In this document: positions 36,795 to 44,713 of the stretch, one piece after another | Layout: every line of letters begins with the position of its first letter | How positions within the stretch are numbered: the stretch's first letter is position 1 | From: Lysobacterales bacterium 66-474 | GTDB taxonomy: Bacteria > Pseudomonadota > Gammaproteobacteria > Xanthomonadales > Rhodanobacteraceae | Assembly (NCBI GenBank): GCA_001899805.1 | Contig: MKWP01000015.1 | Coordinates: 62,001 to 126,000 of the forward strand | DNA: 64,000 nt | Direction: 5' to 3' | The notes under the pieces: generated by a model | Told to the model about the DNA's origin: nothing | Seen by the model: the letters and a program-made list of their open reading frames with translations, nothing else | Database searches by the model: none | Translations under genes and position numbers: made by a program

Positions 36795-36989
36795 ATGATG
36801 GATTGGCTCGCAATGGGTGGATATGCCGCCTACGTGTGGCCTGCGTACGCGGTGTTCTTCGCCGTGCTGGCATGGGACTGGCTGGCGCCGAGTTTCCGCA
36901 AGCGCAAATTGATGCGCGAACTGCATGGTCGCATCGCGCGCGAGCAAACCCGCAACACGCGCGTTCCGCGCGCGGAGGCCTCGGCATGA
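36795..36989 (+). CDS. ccmD: Heme exporter protein CcmD
   Basis: A 64-residue single-helix membrane protein: short N-terminus, one helix (YAAYVWPAYAVFFAVLAWDWL), and a basic cytoplasmic tail (SFRKRKLMRELHGRIARE). This is the CcmD pattern; the protein helps release heme-CcmE from CcmC. It overlaps ccmE by ATGA. Confidence 0.9.
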   Translation: MMDWLAMGGYAAYVWPAYAVFFAVLAWDWLAPSFRKRKLMRELHGRIAREQTRNTRVPRAEASA

Positions 36990-37561
36990 ACCCGGTTCGC
37001 AAGCGCCGCCTGATCATCACGCTGCTGATTCTGGGCGCGGTCGCGATCGCGACCGGCCTGTCGGTGTTCGCGCTGCAGCGGAACATGACCTACCTGTATT
37101 CGCCCACGGAAGTCGATGCCGGCAAGGCACCGGACGGCCATGCATTCCGGCTGGGCGGCATCGTCAAGGAAGGCAGCATCCACCGCACGCCCGGCTCGCT
37201 CACCACCGACTTCGTGATCACCGACCGTTTCCAGAGCATCCCGGTGCAATACACCGGCATCCTGCCGGACCTGTTCCGCGTCGGCCAGAGCACCATCACC
37301 ACCGGCAAGATGGAGAACGGCACCTTCGTCGCGACCACGGTGCTGGCCAAGCACGATGAAACCTACATGCCGCCGCAGGTGGAACAGGCGATCGCGAAGG
37401 CCAGGGAGGAGCACCGGATTCCTCCGGGCGATTCCCCTCCCCCGCCTGCGGGGGAGGGCCAGGGTGGGGGCAAGTCGGCGAATTCCCCCCGTCCGCCCTC
37501 CGGGCACCTTCCCCCGCAAGCGGGGCAAGGAAAAACTTCTGACGCCGCGGTGCAACAGTGA
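36986..37561 (+). CDS. ccmE: Heme chaperone CcmE with a repeat-derived C-terminal extension
   Basis: A 191-residue periplasmic heme chaperone. One N-terminal membrane anchor (about 9-30) is followed by an OB-fold domain with heme-binding His123 and the HxxxY Tyr127 in LAKHDETYMPP. The family usually ends soon after this segment. Here the frame continues through a palindromic repeat that adds about 40 Pro/Gly-rich residues (PPPPAGEGQGGG, PRPPSGHLPPQAGQG). The extension is translated from the repeat at 37433-37535 and is probably unstructured. Starts in the ccmD stop (ATGA) and overlaps the ccmF GTG. Confidence 0.93.
   Translation: MNPVRKRRLIITLLILGAVAIATGLSVFALQRNMTYLYSPTEVDAGKAPDGHAFRLGGIVKEGSIHRTPGSLTTDFVITDRFQSIPVQYTGILPDLFRVGQSTITTGKMENGTFVATTVLAKHDETYMPPQVEQAIAKAREEHRIPPGDSPPPPAGEGQGGGKSANSPRPPSGHLPPQAGQGKTSDAAVQQ
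37433..37535 (+). repeat. Palindromic mini-element inside the 3' end of ccmE
   Basis: A perfect 11-bp hairpin (37435-37458, CCCTCCCCCGC / GCGGGGGAGGG) and a second hairpin (about 37507-37530, CCCCGC/GCGGGG flanked by CCTT/AAGG) bound a GGTGGGGG...CCCCCC core. It resembles the widespread intergenic repeat of this group but here is read in frame as the tail of CcmE. Confidence 0.75.
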
Positions 37562-39543
37562 ACCCCGAACTCGGCCAGATCGCACTGATCCTCGCGCTGT
37601 TGTTGAGCGGCCTGCAGTGTGCGTTGCCGATCATAGGCGCGTGGCGCGGCAGCAAGCCGCTGATGGCGACTGCGCCGACCCTTGCGGTCGGGCAATTCGT
37701 GTTCGTCGCACTGGCGTTCGGGATCCTGATGTGGTCGTTCTGGACCAACGATTTCTCGGTGGCTTACGTCGCGCAGAATTCCAACCTCGACCTGCCGTGG
37801 TTCTACAAGCTGTCGGCGGTATGGGGCGCGCACGAAGGTTCGCTGCTGCTGTGGATGCTGATCCTCAACCTCTGGACGGTCGCGCTGGTCGCCGTACTGG
37901 GAACCCGGCTGCCGCAGGAATTCTTCGCGCGCGTGGTCGGCGTGCTGGGGTTCGTGGCGTTCGGGTTCCTGTTGTACATGATCGCGACGTCCAATCCGTT
38001 CGTGCGGCTGTTTCCGGTACCCGCGAACGGCGCGGACTTGAACCCGGTGCTGCAGGATCCCGGCCTGGTGTTCCATCCGCCCACGCTGTACATGGGCTAC
38101 GTTGGTTTCAGCGTGGCCTTCGCGTTCGCGATCGCCTCGCTGCTCGGCGGTGAACTGAAATCGACCTGGGTGCGATGGGCACGGCCGTGGACCAACGTCG
38201 CGTGGGGATTCTTGACCCTCGGCATTGTCGCCGGCAGCGCGTGGGCGTACTACGAACTCGGCTGGGGCGGCTGGTGGTTCTGGGATCCGGTCGAGAACGC
38301 CTCGTTCATGCCGTGGCTGATCGGCGCCGCGCTGATCCACGCGCAGGCGATCACCGACAAGCGCGACGGCCTGCGCGCGTGGACGCTGCTGTTGTCGATC
38401 TTCGGTTTCGCGTTCTCGCTGCTCGGCACGTTCCTCGTCCGTTCCGGGTTGCTGACCAGCGTGCACGCGTTCGCCTTCGCGCCCGCGCGCGGCGTGTTCA
38501 TCCTCGTCTACCTCGCGGTGGTGGTCGGCGGCTCGCTGCTGCTGTACGCACTGCGCGCGCCCAAGGTCACCGGCGGCAAATCGTTCGCGCTGGCCTCGCG
38601 CGAAACGCTGATGGTGATCGGCAATCTCATGTTGACGGTCGCCTGCGCAATGGTGCTGCTGGGCACGCTTTATCCGCTGGTCGGCGAGGCACTCAACATC
38701 GGACGCATCTCGGTCGGGCCGCCCTACTTCGGCCCGCTGTTCCTGATCCTGATGACGCCGCTGGTGCTGGCGCTGCCGTTCGGGCCGTTGTCGCGCTGGG
38801 GCAAGGCCGATCTCGGCGTGTGGAAGCGTGCGTTGATCCGCGTCGTCGCACTGGCCGTGACGGCCGGGATCATCGGCTTCATCATCGGCGCGCGCAGCTT
38901 CATGGATTTGTTGGGCATCACCGCCGCGGTGTGGGTGATGGCCGGCGTAGTGATGTTCGCGATCAAGCGCTGGCGCGAGGCGCCGCGCGGCAAGCGTTAC
39001 CCGTTCGAGATGCTGGGCATGATGCTGGCGCACTTCGGCATCGGCGTGTTCATCGCCGGCGCCATCCTGACGCGTTCGATGAGCGTCGAGCAGGACGTCA
39101 GCATGAAGCCCGGGAGCACGGTGCAGGTCGGCAACTACGACTTCCACTTCAACGGCGTCACCGAAACACCGGGCCCGAACTATCGCGCCGAGCAGGGCAG
39201 CGTGAGCGTGTCCCGCAACGGCAGGCAGGTTGCGATGTTGCATCCGCAGAAACGGACCTACTCGGGCGGGCAGGTGCAAACGGAAGCCTCGATCCAGGCC
39301 GGCGTGTTCCGCGACCTGTACGTGTCGCTGGGCGACCCGATCGGCGACGGCGCATGGTCGCTGCGCGTGTACGACAAGCCCTTCGTGCGCTGGATCTGGG
39401 GCGGCGGCGTGTTGATGATGCTGGGCGGCTTCGTGGTGGTGCTGGACCGTCGCTTCCGCCTGAAGCGCGCGCCGGAACCGGAGCCCGTGCACGCAAAGCC
39501 GGAGCCGGAAGCACCGCGCAAGCTGGCGGAAGGCGAAGCGTGA
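37558..39543 (+). CDS. ccmF: Heme lyase CcmF
   Basis: A 661-residue polytopic membrane protein (about 15 helices) that ligates heme to apocytochrome c. The signature GWGGWWFWDPVENASFMPWL is near residue 238. An earlier LSAVWGAHEGSLLLWML is near 84 and a large periplasmic loop lies towards the C-terminus. It starts with GTG overlapping the ccmE stop and ends overlapping the GTG of the next gene. Confidence 0.95.
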   Translation: MNPELGQIALILALLLSGLQCALPIIGAWRGSKPLMATAPTLAVGQFVFVALAFGILMWSFWTNDFSVAYVAQNSNLDLPWFYKLSAVWGAHEGSLLLWMLILNLWTVALVAVLGTRLPQEFFARVVGVLGFVAFGFLLYMIATSNPFVRLFPVPANGADLNPVLQDPGLVFHPPTLYMGYVGFSVAFAFAIASLLGGELKSTWVRWARPWTNVAWGFLTLGIVAGSAWAYYELGWGGWWFWDPVENASFMPWLIGAALIHAQAITDKRDGLRAWTLLLSIFGFAFSLLGTFLVRSGLLTSVHAFAFAPARGVFILVYLAVVVGGSLLLYALRAPKVTGGKSFALASRETLMVIGNLMLTVACAMVLLGTLYPLVGEALNIGRISVGPPYFGPLFLILMTPLVLALPFGPLSRWGKADLGVWKRALIRVVALAVTAGIIGFIIGARSFMDLLGITAAVWVMAGVVMFAIKRWREAPRGKRYPFEMLGMMLAHFGIGVFIAGAILTRSMSVEQDVSMKPGSTVQVGNYDFHFNGVTETPGPNYRAEQGSVSVSRNGRQVAMLHPQKRTYSGGQVQTEASIQAGVFRDLYVSLGDPIGDGAWSLRVYDKPFVRWIWGGGVLMMLGGFVVVLDRRFRLKRAPEPEPVHAKPEPEAPRKLAEGEA

Positions 39544-40103
39544 ACGAAGCCGCACGCAAACCCCTCGGCCGTTTCGTGCCGCTGGTCGTGTTCGCCGCAC
39601 TGGTGGCGTTCTTCGTGGTCGGCCTGGTCTGGAACCAGAGCCATGACGCGCGTTTCGTGCCGTCGCCCCTGATCGACAAGCCGGCACCGGATTTCCGTCT
39701 GCCTCGGCTGGAGCGTCCCACCGAGTTCGTCACCAAGGCCGACCTGCTGGGCAAGCCCTACCTCATCAATGTGTTCGCCAGTTGGTGTTTCGCCTGCGGC
39801 GACGAACATCCGGTGCTGATGGCGTACCGCGACAAGTTCGGCATCCCGCTGGTCGGCTACGACTACAAGGATGCGCCGCAGGATGCACGCGCGTGGCTGC
39901 AGCGCCACGGCGATCCGTACCACGAAGTGATCACCGACCAGTCCGGCGACACCGCGATCGACTTCGGCGTGTACGGCGCGCCGGAAACCTACCTGATCGA
40001 TGCGCAGGGCATCATCCGTTACAAGCACATCGGACCGTTGACGCCGGAAGTGATCGCGAAGGAACTCGAACCGAAGATTCGCGCCCTGGAGCAAGGCACA
40101 TGA
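39540..40103 (+). CDS. ccmG: Thiol:disulfide interchange protein CcmG/DsbE
   Basis: A 187-residue membrane-anchored thioredoxin-like protein that reduces apocytochrome c or CcmH. The N-terminal anchor (about 11-30) precedes a thioredoxin fold with active site WCFAC (Cys83, Cys86), preceded by GKPYLINVFAS. The cis-Pro segment YGAPETYLID is near 150. The GTG start overlaps the ccmF stop. The stop overlaps ATG 40100, the probable original start of ccmH. Confidence 0.93.
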   Translation: MNEAARKPLGRFVPLVVFAALVAFFVVGLVWNQSHDARFVPSPLIDKPAPDFRLPRLERPTEFVTKADLLGKPYLINVFASWCFACGDEHPVLMAYRDKFGIPLVGYDYKDAPQDARAWLQRHGDPYHEVITDQSGDTAIDFGVYGAPETYLIDAQGIIRYKHIGPLTPEVIAKELEPKIRALEQGT

Positions 40104-40121
40104 AGCGCCTGTTCGCCATGC

Positions 40122-40244
40122 TTTTCCCCTCTCCCTTCGGGAGAGGGTGCCCCGAAGGGGCGGGTGAGGGTTCGGTGCGAAGCGGCAGTTCGCAACCACC
40201 CCGAACCCTCACCCCTGCCCCTCTCCCGAAGGGAGAGGGGAATA
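40122..40244 (+). repeat. Long inverted-repeat mini-element inserted at the start of ccmH
   Basis: Two near-identical arms of about 45-50 nt face each other; each begins with the hairpin CCCCTCTCCC / GGGAGAGGGG and continues with GTGAGGGTTCGG. They flank a short core (TGCGAAGCGGCAGTTCGCA). The element is MITE-like and of a type very common in Xanthomonadales genomes. It is in frame between ATG 40100 (MKRLFAML) and ATG 40247 (147 nt, 49 codons). Its right end, GAGGGGAATACC, supplies a ribosome site for the downstream ATG. Confidence 0.8.
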
Positions 40245-40246
40245 CC

Positions 40247-40687
40247 ATGCGGCACTCATGGCTGCGCTGGATCGTTGCAGCGATTTTGATGATTTGCGCT
40301 ATCGCGCCGGCAGTGGCGATCGACCCGCTGCCGTTCCAGAACGAGGCCCAGCGCGACCGCTTCCAGCACCTGACCGGCGAACTGCGTTGCATGGTCTGCC
40401 AGGACGAAAGCCTGCTCGCCTCCAATGCCGATTTCGCCAAGCAGCTGCGGCGGCAGATTTTCGACATGATGCAGCAGGGCAAGAGCGACAAGGAAATCAA
40501 GGACTGGCTGGTCGCGCGCTATTCCACATTCATTTTGTACGATCCGCCACTCGCACCGAGCACCATCGCGCTGTGGTTCGGGACGCCGGCGATCCTGCTG
40601 ATCGGAGCGGGCGTCGTGGTCGTGCTGTTGCGCCGGCGCACGCGCCCCTCGAACGCGATTGCCGAAGAACCCGGAGACGATTGGTGA
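40247..40687 (+). CDS. ccmH: Cytochrome c maturation protein CcmH
   Basis: A 146-residue thiol oxidoreductase that handles the CXXCH cysteines of apocytochrome c. Signal/anchor (residues 1-24), redox motif LRCMVCQ (Cys48, Cys51), then a C-terminal helix (ALWFGTPAILLIGAGVVVVLL). The ATG used follows GAGGGGA contributed by the inserted repeat. The frame is also open from ATG 40100, which overlaps the ccmG stop, so a longer form with a repeat-encoded 49-residue N-terminus is possible. The original gene probably began at 40100. Confidence 0.92.
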   Translation: MRHSWLRWIVAAILMICAIAPAVAIDPLPFQNEAQRDRFQHLTGELRCMVCQDESLLASNADFAKQLRRQIFDMMQQGKSDKEIKDWLVARYSTFILYDPPLAPSTIALWFGTPAILLIGAGVVVVLLRRRTRPSNAIAEEPGDDW

Positions 40688-41751
40688 CCGTCCGCTTCCT
40701 CGTCATCGCCGCCATCATGGTGGTGGCCGCCCTCGCCTGCGCGCTGGTGCCGATGCTGCGCGCCGCGCGCCGCGAGGGCCGCCCACGCGCGCCCTTCATG
40801 CTGGCCTTGCTGCTGGCGTTGGCGACGCCACCCGCGGTACTGGCGATGTACCTCACGGTCGGCACGCCGCAGGCACTACAGCCCGCTCCGGTCGCGGACC
40901 AGTCCAACCTCGCCGAAGCCACCGAACAACTCAAGGCCAGCCTCGCGGAGAAACCGGACGATGCGCAGGGCTGGGCACTGCTGGCACAGGCGTATTCGGC
41001 GCTGGGCAAGCCGCACGAGGCGCAGGACGCACTCGAACACCTGTTGAGGTTGAAGCCCGGCGACCCCGATGCCATGGTCGCGTGGGTCGAGGCCACGGCG
41101 GAAACCAACCCCACCCACTTGATCGACGATGCCTCGCGCACGAAACTGCAGCGCGCGCTGCAGATCGAGCCGACCCATCAACGCGCGCTGTGGCTGCTCG
41201 GCATCAGCGACTTCCAGCGCAGCGATTACGCCGACGCCGCGAAGCAGTGGAAAACCCTGGTGCCGCTGCTGGAGCCGGGTTCCAGGGTCGCCGCGACCGT
41301 GCAACAGGAATTGGCGGAAGCCGAAGCACGCGCAGGCGGAACGCGGGATGTGGTGGCGGCAACGGCCGATTCCGCGCCGCTGTCGTCATCCACGGCCGGC
41401 ACCGGCGCGGTTGCGCTGGAGGTCACCGTCAAGCTCGACCCGAAGCTTGCCGACAAGGTGCAGCCGGGCGACACGTTGTTCGTGTTCGCGCGTGCCGTCG
41501 ACGGTCCACCGATGCCGTTGGCGGTCGCACGATTGAAGGCCGCCGAGCTGCCCGTGCAGGTCGCGCTGACCGATGCGATGGCGATGACGCCTGCGCTGAC
41601 CCTTTCGAAGTTCGCGAAGGTCAGCATCGCCGCGCGCATCAGCAGGAGTGGCAACGCCCTGCCGCAGGCAGGCGACCTGGAATCCGCGCCCGTCGAAGTC
41701 GCCACGGATTCGCACACTCCGGTCGCGCTGACGATCGACAAGGTGGACTGA
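40684..41751 (+). CDS. ccmI: c-type cytochrome biogenesis protein CcmI
   Basis: A 355-residue apocytochrome c chaperone. Two N-terminal membrane helices (about 5-25 and 38-58) precede a TPR domain (about 75-215: AQGWALLAQAYSALGKPHEAQ, RALWLLGISDFQRSDYADAAKQW), then a C-terminal beta domain (about 240-350) with DTLFVFARAVDGPPMPLAV. It corresponds to the CcmH C-terminal/NrfG-like half found fused in E. coli. GTG start overlaps the ccmH stop. Last of the ccm operon. Confidence 0.92.
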   Translation: MTVRFLVIAAIMVVAALACALVPMLRAARREGRPRAPFMLALLLALATPPAVLAMYLTVGTPQALQPAPVADQSNLAEATEQLKASLAEKPDDAQGWALLAQAYSALGKPHEAQDALEHLLRLKPGDPDAMVAWVEATAETNPTHLIDDASRTKLQRALQIEPTHQRALWLLGISDFQRSDYADAAKQWKTLVPLLEPGSRVAATVQQELAEAEARAGGTRDVVAATADSAPLSSSTAGTGAVALEVTVKLDPKLADKVQPGDTLFVFARAVDGPPMPLAVARLKAAELPVQVALTDAMAMTPALTLSKFAKVSIAARISRSGNALPQAGDLESAPVEVATDSHTPVALTIDKVD

Positions 41752-41789
41752 AAACCTGGGTCCGGGGATTCGAAGGAGCTGGTTTTCCG

Positions 41790-41897
41790 CAAAGGACGCG
41801 AAGAACGCGAAAAACAGCAAAAGCCTTCTGGTCAAAAAGTTGCTTCTGGTTTGTCCTTCCCTTTGCGTACTTTGCGTTCTTCGCGGATCAGATCCTG
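41790..41897. repeat. Imperfect inverted repeat between ccmI and the MetX-family gene
   Basis: The left arm (CCGCAAAGGACGCGAAGAACGC) and right arm (GCGTACTTTGCGTTCTTCGCGG) are imperfect complements about 60 nt apart. Such CGCAAAGACGC-type repeats are common between genes in this group. The rest of the 207-nt gap shows no gene. Confidence 0.55.
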
Positions 41898-41958
41898 ATT
41901 CTTGGCGATCTCCGCCGCACTCGCTACCCTTGCGAATCCCGTTTGCAAACGATCCGCC

Positions 41959-43116
41959 ATGGCCGACGCCCGCCAATACTTCGACCTGCCCTCGCCGTTC
42001 GCGATGAAGCGCGGTGGCGAATTGCGCGGCGCGCAACTGGCGTATGAAACCTGGGGCACGTTGAACACCGCGCGCGACAACGCGGTGCTGATCCTCACCG
42101 GGCTTTCACCGAGCGCGCACGCCGCCAGCAACGCGGTCGATGGTTCGCCTGGCTGGTGGGAAGACATCATCGGCCCCGGCAAGGCCATCGACACCCGCAG
42201 GTGGTTCGTGGTCTGCCCGAATTCGCTGGGCAGCTGCAAGGGTTCGACCGGACCCGCCTCGACCAACCCGGCAACCGGCGACATCTACCGGCTCGATTTC
42301 CCGGACCTGTCGCTGGAAGACATCGGCAACTCCGCCGTCGAACTCGCGCGCGGACTGGGCATCGAACGCCTCGCTGCGTTGTTCGGTTGCTCGATGGGCG
42401 GGATGTCGGCACTGGGCGGCCTTGCGCACCACCCCGGATTCGCGCACGCACACGTATGCGTGTGCAGCGCACCGCGCGCACAACCGTTCGCGATCGCGAT
42501 CCGCTCCCTGCAGCGTGAGGCGATCCGGCTGGACCCGGCCTGGAACGAGGGCCGCTACGATGATGCACGTTATCCCGAAGCGGGCATGAACATCGCGCGC
42601 AAGCTCGGCGTCATCACCTATCGCTCGGCGCTGGAATGGAGCGGGCGTTTCGGCCGCATCCGGCTCGACCCCGGTGACCGCGAGGACGATCCGTTCGGCG
42701 CCGAGTTCCAGATCGAGTCGTACCTGAACGCACACGCGCGCCGTTTCACGCGTGCGTTCGACCCCAACTGCTATTTGTACCTGTCGCGTGCGTCGGACTG
42801 GTTCGACCTTGCCGAATACGGCGGCGCGCCTGATCCTGCGACCGCGGTACGCAACGCGCTGGCGAAGATGAAGCTGGAACGTGCACTGGTGATCGGCGTG
42901 GAGACGGATATCCTGTTTCCGCTGGAGCAGCAGCAGCAGCTCGCCGAGGACCTGCGCACCACCGGCACCGACACCACTTTCGTCGGCCTCGATTCACCGC
43001 AGGGCCACGACGCCTTCCTCGTCGACACCGGACGTTTCGGCGCCGCCATCGGCGCGTTCATGGAGACGCTCTTCGGCGACTTTCCGGACCAGGACGGCTG
43101 CTTGCCACACCCATGA
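41959..43116 (+). CDS. metX: MetX-family O-acyltransferase (homoserine or serine)
   Basis: A 385-residue alpha/beta-hydrolase acyltransferase. The nucleophile elbow is FGCSMGGMSAL (about 139), the Asp is in GVETDILFPLEQQQQ (about 316) and the His in SPQGHDAFLVD (about 349), preceded by the family's NSLGSCKGSTGPAS. Family members acylate homoserine for methionine synthesis. In Xanthomonas a MetX relative is reported as a serine O-succinyltransferase for cysteine synthesis, so the substrate here is open. The next gene is a cysteine dioxygenase-like protein, which keeps the sulphur amino acid theme. No Shine-Dalgarno sequence is evident. Confidence 0.88.
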   Translation: MADARQYFDLPSPFAMKRGGELRGAQLAYETWGTLNTARDNAVLILTGLSPSAHAASNAVDGSPGWWEDIIGPGKAIDTRRWFVVCPNSLGSCKGSTGPASTNPATGDIYRLDFPDLSLEDIGNSAVELARGLGIERLAALFGCSMGGMSALGGLAHHPGFAHAHVCVCSAPRAQPFAIAIRSLQREAIRLDPAWNEGRYDDARYPEAGMNIARKLGVITYRSALEWSGRFGRIRLDPGDREDDPFGAEFQIESYLNAHARRFTRAFDPNCYLYLSRASDWFDLAEYGGAPDPATAVRNALAKMKLERALVIGVETDILFPLEQQQQLAEDLRTTGTDTTFVGLDSPQGHDAFLVDTGRFGAAIGAFMETLFGDFPDQDGCLPHP

Positions 43117-43138
43117 GGCGACGTTATAAGCTTATGCC

Positions 43139-43726
43139 ATGGCCATGGATTTTCCCGGACGCGACCAGCTGATAGCCGCTTTCGACGCCGCGGTCGCAGC
43201 CAGCGACACCGCCAGCACCATGCGCGCACTGCGCTCCGGCCTTTGCGACGCCATCCACTCCGGAAACGTGCGCCTTCCCGACTGCGTGTTCGAAGGTTGC
43301 CGCGAACACTACGCGCGGCGCGAACTTTATCGCAGCCCCCGACACGGCTACTGCGTCATCGCGATGACCTGGAACCCCGGCCAGGGGACGCCCATCCACG
43401 ACCACTCCGGCATGTGGTGCGTCGAGGCCGTGTGGCGCGGCGCGCTGGAAGTGGTGCAATACGAACTGCGCGAGCACGACGACCAGCGCTACCACTTCGT
43501 GCCCGCGGGTGCGATCCAGGCCGGCACGGGATCGGCCGGCAGCCTGATCCCTCCGCACGAACACCACACCATCCGCAACGCGAGCGACACCGACATCGCG
43601 GTCAGCGTGCACGTCTACCAGAACGAGATGACCCACTGCAACGTGTTCGAGTCCGAGCACGGCGAGTGGTACCTGCGGCACCCGCGCGAACTGCACCTGG
43701 ACGCCGTTTCCCCCGCCACCCCCTAG
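43139..43726 (+). CDS. Cysteine dioxygenase family protein
   Basis: A 195-residue cupin thiol dioxygenase. Iron ligands HxH are in GTPIHDHSGMWCVEAVWRG (about 82-87) with the third His in VSVHVYQNEM (about 155). The Cys of MWCVEA lies where mammalian CDO has the Cys of its Cys-Tyr crosslink, and YARRELY holds the substrate-carboxylate Arg. These features favour a cysteine (or 3-mercaptopropionate) dioxygenase forming a sulfinate. ATG 43139 is preceded by TATAAG and no Shine-Dalgarno sequence. It is 22 nt after the MetX-family gene. Confidence 0.85.
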   Translation: MAMDFPGRDQLIAAFDAAVAASDTASTMRALRSGLCDAIHSGNVRLPDCVFEGCREHYARRELYRSPRHGYCVIAMTWNPGQGTPIHDHSGMWCVEAVWRGALEVVQYELREHDDQRYHFVPAGAIQAGTGSAGSLIPPHEHHTIRNASDTDIAVSVHVYQNEMTHCNVFESEHGEWYLRHPRELHLDAVSPATP

Positions 43727-43774
43727 CCCGAAAGCGCCGGTTCCCGCATACTAGGCGGCTTGCCGGACAACCCG

Positions 43775-43861
43775 GCCGAAGTGGCGGAATCGGTAGACGC
43801 AGCGGACTCAAAATCCGCCGCCCTTAAAAGCGTGAGGGTTCGAGTCCCTCCTTCGGCACCA
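43775..43861 (+). tRNA. tRNA-Leu (anticodon CAA)
   Basis: An 87-nt tRNA with a long variable arm. Acceptor GCCGAAG pairs with CTTCGGC, with discriminator A and encoded CCA. The anticodon stem GCGGA/TCCGC holds the loop CTCAAAA, giving anticodon CAA. The T-arm GGGTTCGAGTCCC is standard. Confidence 0.95.
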
Positions 43862-43905
43862 ATGGGTTACGCCCATTACCTCGCGCAATTCCTGATCTGC
43901 GAGGC

Positions 43906-44700
43906 TTGTCCTTCTTGCCCGATCCGACGACCGACGGCATGCACCATGCGATACGACCCGACGGTCGGCGCGTGGTGACGAAACAGCGCAGCGACGCGGC
44001 CCCGGACTTCTTCGAAGCCGAGGCGCACGGGATTGCGGCCTTGCGCAGCGCGAACGCGTTGCGCGTCCCCGACGTGCTGGAATTCGACCGGCACCACATC
44101 GTCCTAGAAGACCTGGGACGAGGTCGGCCGGCGCTGGACTACTGGCAGCGCGCCGGCACCGGGTTGGCACGCCAGCACGCCCGCATCGGCGAACATTTCG
44201 GTTTCGGGCACGGCGGGTATTGCGGCGATTCTCCGCAGGACAACACACCCGACGACGACGGCTGGCGTTTCTTCGCCGATCGCCGCCTGCAGCCGCAACT
44301 GCGACGTGCCCGCGATCGCGGCCTGGTCGAAACGCGCGACGCCACGCGCATCGAATTCCTGTGCGCGAACCTGCGCGAGCGCATTCCCGACATGCCCCCG
44401 GTCTTGCTGCACGGAGACCTGTGGTCGGGCAACCTGCATGTCTGCAGCGATGGCGCGCCCGCGCTGATCGACGCCGGTGCCGTACACCACGGATGGGCGG
44501 AGGCGGAACTCGCGATGCTCGGCTTGTTCGGTTCGCCGCCGCAGGCGTTCTTCGATGCCTACGCGGAACTCGTGCCGCTGCGCCGCGACTGGCGCGAGCG
44601 TGCGCCGCTCTACAACCTCTACCATCTGTTGAACCACGTCAATTTGTTCGGCCGGGGCTACTTGCCCGCGTTGCGCGCCGCGCTCGATGCATGCGCGTGA
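43906..44700 (+). CDS. Fructosamine kinase-like protein, short N-terminus
   Basis: A 264-residue protein of the fructosamine/ketosamine-3-kinase family, which phosphorylates sugar adducts on protein amines. Visible motifs: the ATP-site Lys in GRRVVTKQR, FEAEAHGIAALR, VLEDLGRG (hinge), the catalytic LLHGDLWSGNLH (about 165) and the metal Asp in PALIDAGAVHHGWAEAELAM. The usual first strand and Gly-rich loop are shortened: the protein begins about 20 residues late, right after the tRNA-Leu. The start (TTG 43906, or ATG 43939) is uncertain. The gene may have lost its 5' end at the tRNA. Confidence 0.82.
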   Translation: MSFLPDPTTDGMHHAIRPDGRRVVTKQRSDAAPDFFEAEAHGIAALRSANALRVPDVLEFDRHHIVLEDLGRGRPALDYWQRAGTGLARQHARIGEHFGFGHGGYCGDSPQDNTPDDDGWRFFADRRLQPQLRRARDRGLVETRDATRIEFLCANLRERIPDMPPVLLHGDLWSGNLHVCSDGAPALIDAGAVHHGWAEAELAMLGLFGSPPQAFFDAYAELVPLRRDWRERAPLYNLYHLLNHVNLFGRGYLPALRAALDACA

Positions 44701-44713
44701 GTCGCGTACACGT

